Shown piece after piece: positions 63,801 to 64,000 of a stretch of DNA of 64,000 nt. The notes under the pieces are model-generated. The model did no database searches, was not told the DNA's origin, and saw only the letters and a list, made by a program, of their open reading frames with translations. Origin of the DNA: Notospermus geniculatus (taxonomy: Eukaryota > Nemertea > Pilidiophora > Heteronemertea > Lineidae); the NCBI GenBank assembly GCA_002633025.1, contig NMRB01001229.1, forward strand, positions 64,697-128,696, read 5' to 3'. A program made the translations under genes and the position numbers. Position 1 is the first letter of the stretch, and the number at the start of each line of letters is the position of its first letter.

Positions 63801-64000
63801 GTTGTTTGTGAAACTTCATTGTATTTCAATACTATACAATGATCATTATGTCATTTTGATTCTCACTTAACGATGAACTTCAAGTTAGTAGAACAAAAGA
63901 TTCAATTACAGCTGTTTGGCCTATCTGATGAACTTTTCATCCCACTCGCCATGACGGTGATATCACTGTGGCATAGGGTAACTGTTCCACCCCAACCTTT
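60848..64000. other. Non-coding stretch with two 21-bp tandem pairs
   Basis: TACCCCACCACTGGAGTATT repeats twice with a 21-bp period (61,429-61,470). GATGATGTTGGCCATCAAAC repeats twice with one change, again 21 bp (63,207-63,248). No other supported feature. Confidence 0.55.
61429..61470. repeat. 21-bp tandem pair
   Basis: Two adjacent copies with core ACCCCACCACTGGAGTATTT are identical. Confidence 0.8.

Overview
The window looks like nuclear DNA from an animal, most plausibly a marine invertebrate. The reasons are: no long reading frames (the longest is 135 codons), no operons or ribosome-binding sites, AT-rich intron-like sequence, a crowd of short non-autonomous DNA transposons, runs of N, and a strong excess of the palindrome TAGGCCTA. 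I cannot name the species. I recognise no complete gene. What can be read as coding is a handful of short, splice-site-bounded stretches, all called with low confidence. Layout: 1-8.4 kb is non-coding, with a dense CCAAT-box cluster (2,948-3,059), one candidate exon just downstream, and a GC-rich perfect hairpin at 4.5 kb. 8.4-22.8 kb holds several small transposons (TA-flanked, GC-rich, foldback and 9-bp-TSD types), a 66-bp perfect inverted repeat (20,687-20,840) and an assembly gap (22,436-22,479). It also holds a small island at 11.5-12.4 kb with three exon-like pieces. 22.8-35.85 kb is mostly featureless, with one interesting open stretch at 28,563 and a perfect 68-bp tandem pair at 33,513. 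The dominant feature is a direct duplication: copy A 35,851-45,190 and copy B 46,094-56,212, separated by 903 bp. Each copy starts with a five-unit array of an 82-bp repeat that carries a hairpin. Stretches of several kb are about 98-99% identical. The copies differ mainly by transposon insertions (a 140-bp TTAA-flanked element in A; a 906-bp Mutator-like element and a 469-bp Harbinger-like element in B), by two replaced blocks, and by a lone N at one replacement edge in B. The pattern fits either a recent segmental duplication or two haplotypes of a heterozygous animal assembled end to end. The sequence alone cannot decide. 56.2-64 kb is again mostly non-coding, with an 850-bp TTAA-flanked element (57,227-58,076). 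No transposase, reverse transcriptase, rRNA or tRNA gene, or CRISPR array was found. The most informative content is the insertion history: clean target-site duplications, a nested insertion with a reconstructable empty site in the sister copy, and exact inverted repeats.
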